Below, one piece after another: positions 61,168 to 64,000 of a DNA stretch of 64,000 nucleotides (positions within the stretch are counted from its first letter, which is position 1; each line of letters begins with the position of its first letter). Made by a program: the position numbers and the translations under genes. The notes beneath the pieces were generated by a model, which was not told where the DNA came from, ran no database searches, and was given only the letters and a program-made list of their open reading frames with translations. The stretch is from JAGRMG01 sp047975215 (GTDB lineage: Bacteria > Pseudomonadota > Alphaproteobacteria > Rhodobacterales > Rhodobacteraceae). The stretch covers positions 46,491-110,490 of the forward strand of contig JBKEDD010000130.1 of the NCBI GenBank assembly GCA_047975215.1, read 5' to 3'.

Positions 61168-61207
61168 GTACAACAAATGTTGTACCGCTAAAGGCAATGT
61201 TGTACCG
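61168..61207. promoter_or_regulatory. palindrome and repeat overlapping the integrase leader
   Basis: GTACAACA-AA-TGTTGTAC (61168-61185) is a perfect palindrome. Its right half extended, AATGTTGTACCG (61176-61187), recurs directly at 61196-61207, 20 bases on and two bases before the integrase ATG. This looks like a binding site for a dimeric regulator or the integrase/excisionase; no clear ribosome site precedes the start. Confidence 0.6.
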
Positions 61208-61209
61208 AT

Positions 61210-62388
61210 ATGGGCACCATCGTAAAGCGTTCACGCAAGGATGGATCTGTAGCATGGCTCGCGCAGATTGTCATAAAGCGCGGCGGTAAGATCGTCCTCC
61301 GTGAGAACAAGACCTTCGAACTTCGGTCGACGGCCAACGCCTGGCTCAGTCAACGAGAAGATCGGCTCGGACAACCCGGCGCGCTCGAAGCCGCACTCAA
61401 ATCCAAGTCCAGCGGCAACAAGGACCCGACGCTCTCCGACGCGATAGATCTCTACATCCGCGAAAGCAACAAGAAGATTGGCCGCACGAAAGCGCAGGTG
61501 CTCAGGAGCATCAAGGATTTCGATATCGCCGACAAGACATGTGCCTCGATCACGAGCGCCGATATTGTCGCGTTCGCGCGTGAGAAACTCGAGAGTGGGG
61601 TTCAGCCGCAGACCGTCTCGAATTATCTCTCTCATCTGGGCGCTGTATTCGCCATCGCGCGCCCTGCCTGGGACTACCCTCTTGACCGGCAAGCCATGCA
61701 AGATGCCTGGATCGTCGCGGATCGGTTGGGTTTAACCACAAAGAGCCGTGAACGTGATCGTCGGCCAACCCTCGATGAACTCGATAGGCTCATGCAGCAT
61801 TTTAAGGATCGATCGGCTTCCAGGCCGTCATCAATTCCGATGCACCGGATCATCGCTTTCGCCATCTTCTCGACCCGCCGGCAGGAGGAGATCATCCGGA
61901 TCACCTGGAAAGACCTCGACAAGGATGGCAATCGCGTACTGGTGCGCGACATGAAGAATCCGGGGCAGAAGATCGGCAACGATGTGTGGTGCGACCTGCA
62001 GGAGGAAGCCCTTTCTATCGTTGCGGCCATGCCCAAAGTCGCCGATCAGATCTTCCCTTACACCACGGACGCGATCGGCGCGTCGTTTACGCGAGCCTGC
62101 AAGCTTCTCGGAATCGACGACCTACGCTTTCATGACCTGCGGCACGACGGTATTTCGAGGCTTTTCGAGCTCGGCTTGAACATCCCCAAAGTTGCCTCCA
62201 ACTCCGGACACCGGTCGTGGACGTCGCTCAAGCGCTATACGCACTTGCGGCAGACAGGCGACAAGTACGATGGGTGGAAGTGGCTTGCGGAAGTGACCAG
62301 GAAGGACCCTGCCCTGAAACTTGTCCAACACGGCCAGTTCCCTCGGAGACGGCGTTCCCAGAGAACTGGCGACGCTCAGTTCGAGTGA
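61210..62388 (+). CDS. tyrosine recombinase/site-specific integrase (dusA-associated)
   Basis: A 392-residue phage-type integrase. Arm-binding and SAM-like core-binding domains occupy ~1-180 (TLSDAIDLYIRESNKKIGRT). The catalytic domain has the full tetrad: Arg223 in STRRQEEII, His308 and Arg311 in FHDLRHDG, His334 in SGHRSW and the nucleophile Tyr343 in KRYTHLR. Its position immediately upstream of dusA, transcribed away from it, is that of dusA-targeting integrases. Base composition is visibly less GC-rich than the host genes. The start ATG at 61210 lacks a Shine-Dalgarno and overlaps a palindrome/repeat region, suggesting tight or leaderless control. Confidence 0.94.
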   Translation: MGTIVKRSRKDGSVAWLAQIVIKRGGKIVLRENKTFELRSTANAWLSQREDRLGQPGALEAALKSKSSGNKDPTLSDAIDLYIRESNKKIGRTKAQVLRSIKDFDIADKTCASITSADIVAFAREKLESGVQPQTVSNYLSHLGAVFAIARPAWDYPLDRQAMQDAWIVADRLGLTTKSRERDRRPTLDELDRLMQHFKDRSASRPSSIPMHRIIAFAIFSTRRQEEIIRITWKDLDKDGNRVLVRDMKNPGQKIGNDVWCDLQEEALSIVAAMPKVADQIFPYTTDAIGASFTRACKLLGIDDLRFHDLRHDGISRLFELGLNIPKVASNSGHRSWTSLKRYTHLRQTGDKYDGWKWLAEVTRKDPALKLVQHGQFPRRRRSQRTGDAQFE

Positions 62389-62430
62389 TCGCAGCAGTTA
62401 CCCGATACTGACAACGAAACAAGCCCGCAG

Positions 62431-63765
62431 CTACGGGTCTCCTTCGAAATGGAGCGCAAGTGTTTCGTGCTGCTTGCCCAGAGTCCCGTCTTTGCGGAAC
62501 CGCGTACCGTTGACGATGAAAGTGGCACCTTTATCGCTCGCGTGAAGGCTGACGTCATTCACTGACAAACGCAGAAAACGGCCACGATTTTCAGCGACCA
62601 CGATATCTCCGACCTCCACGCCCAAGATCGACTGAGCCAATGCGGACCGCTCGGCTTCGAGTTCGCTCTCCCATCGCTCCAATTCGTCCTGCAAATGCTC
62701 CCAGGCTTCGCGCGCCGCTCGAAACGGACTGTCCTGGCCGAACCATATTCTGTCCGCCAGCGCGAGTGTCTGATCAGGAACTTTCCGCTCCATTCCATAG
62801 GCCGAATGAGACATCATTTCGTGGACGCGATCGAGTTCCAAGAGGGCCTGAAGACGCTCGCGATACGGCCTGACCGCCGCTCTTGAAATTGCCGGAGACA
62901 ATGACACTTCCCGGACCGGCATGTAATCGATCGGCATGATCGACTGCAGGTTCAGCCTTCCGGTCGTCACACGTTCCGGCGGATCGTCCTCGCGCCAGGC
63001 CTTGCGCATCGCTTCAACCCAGATTTCGGTTCCCGATACACACAAAGTGCTCTCCAGAAGAAGATACGTGTCCGGGCCATGGACGTGGTGAGCGGACCAG
63101 GCATGATCGCATGCCATCAAGGGCACAACGACGTGATGCAGTTGGTGTTCTCTGACAAGGCGAACAAGTGATGCAATCCGCTGCTGCAACGGCATCGTCA
63201 AACGCACGAGGATTGCTGGACCACTCGCCCTGTACCAGTTTCGATCTCCTTCGCTCTCGAACATCAACAACTGCGGGCGAGCCATCGGCAGGAGCTTCTC
63301 GACAAGCTTCGATGCACTTGCCTGGACCGAATGGCTCCATCGCGTCTCCACTGCCCCGTCCCTGACCCAGACTTGTCCTCGACTCTGGATGAGGAGCAGG
63401 ATTTGAGAAGCGATGTCCGCATCGAGATCGGGCAATCGCCCGGTCCGCAATTCGGCCTGGCCGACCCTAATGCCTTGGCGCTTGAGATCCGACAGCGCAG
63501 CTTGATAGAATTGCTGTTGTAGCTTCGACAACAACCCCGCGGATTTGGTGCGCACAGCCTCACGGCGCTTGCGATCAACCTCCTCTCGGAACGCGGCCAA
63601 CGGCGGACGTCGCGGAGTCTGCCCTGATTTCACCCGGGCCCAGTACCCGCGCGGCGGTTTCGGAACCTGCAGCCGCGCGCACAGCTTGGCGACCGCCACG
63701 TCTGACACGCCAAGTCCCTTCGCCACCTCTTGGGTCGGTCTTTCCCAAACTAGAGCGACATCCAT
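62431..63765 (-). CDS. helix-turn-helix protein of unknown function, 5'-truncated by an insertion sequence
   Basis: A 444-residue soluble protein. The N-terminus reads VWERPTQEVAKGLGVSDVAV and AKLCARLQVPKPPRGYWARV, an HTH pattern found at the start of many phage- and island-borne proteins, normally after a longer leader ending in ..L-(Y)-x-x-V-W. The rest is charged and helical, with long coiled-coil-prone parts (EHLQDELERWESELEAERSA) and no known motif. The first five codons (MDVAL) match an IS630 end, so the true start appears lost and an IS-supplied ATG used. The function is unknown. Lower GC than host genes. Confidence 0.6.
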   Translation of the reverse strand: MDVALVWERPTQEVAKGLGVSDVAVAKLCARLQVPKPPRGYWARVKSGQTPRRPPLAAFREEVDRKRREAVRTKSAGLLSKLQQQFYQAALSDLKRQGIRVGQAELRTGRLPDLDADIASQILLLIQSRGQVWVRDGAVETRWSHSVQASASKLVEKLLPMARPQLLMFESEGDRNWYRASGPAILVRLTMPLQQRIASLVRLVREHQLHHVVVPLMACDHAWSAHHVHGPDTYLLLESTLCVSGTEIWVEAMRKAWREDDPPERVTTGRLNLQSIMPIDYMPVREVSLSPAISRAAVRPYRERLQALLELDRVHEMMSHSAYGMERKVPDQTLALADRIWFGQDSPFRAAREAWEHLQDELERWESELEAERSALAQSILGVEVGDIVVAENRGRFLRLSVNDVSLHASDKGATFIVNGTRFRKDGTLGKQHETLALHFEGDP

Positions 63766-64000
63766 TTAATCTGCAACATATCCGGCAGCCCTGAAGAAGT
63801 TTCGGCACTGTTCCGGAGGGAACAGGTCGCAGGTTTGGGCAACGGATTGGAACAGGGCGTCGAATGTCCGGGCTTTGAGCCTTCGCAGGTGGGCCTTGAG
63901 TTTGGCGTATGCCATCTCAATGGGGTTCAAATCGGGACTGTAGGGCGGCAGGAAGAGCATCCAGTTGCCCTGCGCCTTCAGGCAATCCTGAGCGCGGGCG
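63753..64000 (-). mobile_element. IS630-family insertion sequence, terminal part
   Basis: The element inserts at TA dinucleotides (family knowledge). One end appears to lie beside the TA at 63751-63752, with GAGCGACATCC as the outermost inverted-repeat sequence, just inside the HTH gene. The transposase gene runs off the right edge of the window. Confidence 0.55.
63766..64000 (-). CDS. IS630-family transposase, C-terminal part (5' end outside window)
   Basis: At least 78 codons are open to the window edge, preceded in frame by ARAQDCLKAQGNW. The DDE-superfamily C-terminal region is clear: MLFLPPYSPDLNPIEMAYAK, where the PYSPDLNPIE motif contains the last catalytic Glu, then LKAHLRRLKARTFDALFQSV and a short tail ending GYVAD. 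The stop directly abuts the HTH gene's start. Completeness of the transposase cannot be judged. Confidence 0.9.
   Translation of the reverse strand, partial: ARAQDCLKAQGNWMLFLPPYSPDLNPIEMAYAKLKAHLRRLKARTFDALFQSVAQTCDLFPPEQCRNFFRAAGYVAD

Overview
The window is chromosomal DNA of a marine alphaproteobacterium, almost certainly a Rhodobacteraceae (Roseobacter-type) species. The evidence is the high GC content, a DddP-type DMSP lyase at the left edge, a soxBDAG sarcosine oxidase operon, family-typical proteins (DUF6314, DUF4167, DUF1289, CcmI, an LptFGD-SurA-PdxA-RsmA operon), and three copies of a short extragenic repeat (GAGTATTT, 2-3 bases, ACCAGAAAGAAGC). I saw no rRNA, tRNA or CRISPR. No gene-free stretch exceeds about 290 bases; the longest (37055-37339, 29456-29715, 22023-22255) are promoter or spacer regions.

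Layout. 1-4.6 kb: dddP (5' end outside the window), 5-formyl-THF cyclo-ligase, an alpha/beta hydrolase-OsmC fusion, then a DUF5602 protein, a Tat-exported cupredoxin and an ECF-type sigma factor broken by a one-base deletion, with a good ECF-like promoter in front. 4.7-7.3 kb (minus strand): bioY, DUF6314, a methyltransferase and ndk. 7.5-11.3 kb: ABC-F ATPase, MarC, membrane aspartyl protease, phasin-like protein. 11.3-13.7 kb (minus): pepA, a VOC protein and holC. 13.8-21.3 kb: the tightly overlapping lptF-lptG-lptD-surA-pdxA-rsmA operon, which joins LPS transport and outer-membrane biogenesis to vitamin B6 synthesis and rRNA methylation. 21.5-24.2 kb (minus): DUF4167, prmC and prfA; prmC carries an in-frame amber codon exactly at the Tyr of its catalytic NPPY motif, directly behind the gene for the UAG-reading release factor it should methylate. 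24.2-37 kb: housekeeping genes (ureohydrolase, M20 peptidase, mazG, nucleoside hydrolase, enolase, transporters, der, BamB-like lipoprotein). 37.3-42.4 kb: an RND efflux pump pair behind a palindromic candidate operator. 42.5-51.5 kb: phospholipase D, ATM1-type ABC exporter, LysM protein, LOG-like protein, tryptophanase, Fe-type superoxide dismutase and an FkbM methyltransferase. 51.5-57.1 kb (minus): soxB-(TfoX-like)-soxD-soxA-soxG. 57.2-61.1 kb: ccmI, ruvX, DUF1289, TauE/SafE permease, dusA.

From about 61.05 kb to the right edge lies foreign DNA, visibly less GC-rich. A tyrosine integrase sits immediately upstream of the 5' end of dusA, matching the known dusA-integrated class of genomic islands. 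Behind it are a helix-turn-helix protein gene whose 5' end has been cut by an IS630-family insertion, and the 3' part of that transposase. The other end of the island is outside the window.

Metabolically the window combines breakdown of methylated marine osmolytes (DMSP by DddP, sarcosine by SoxBDAG) with folate one-carbon chemistry (5-FTHF cyclo-ligase; tetrahydrofolate as the sarcosine oxidase acceptor). The most unusual observations are the amber codon in prmC beside prfA, the split sigma factor behind its apparent own promoter, the dusA island boundary with a palindrome and repeat overlapping the integrase start, and the conserved extragenic repeat.
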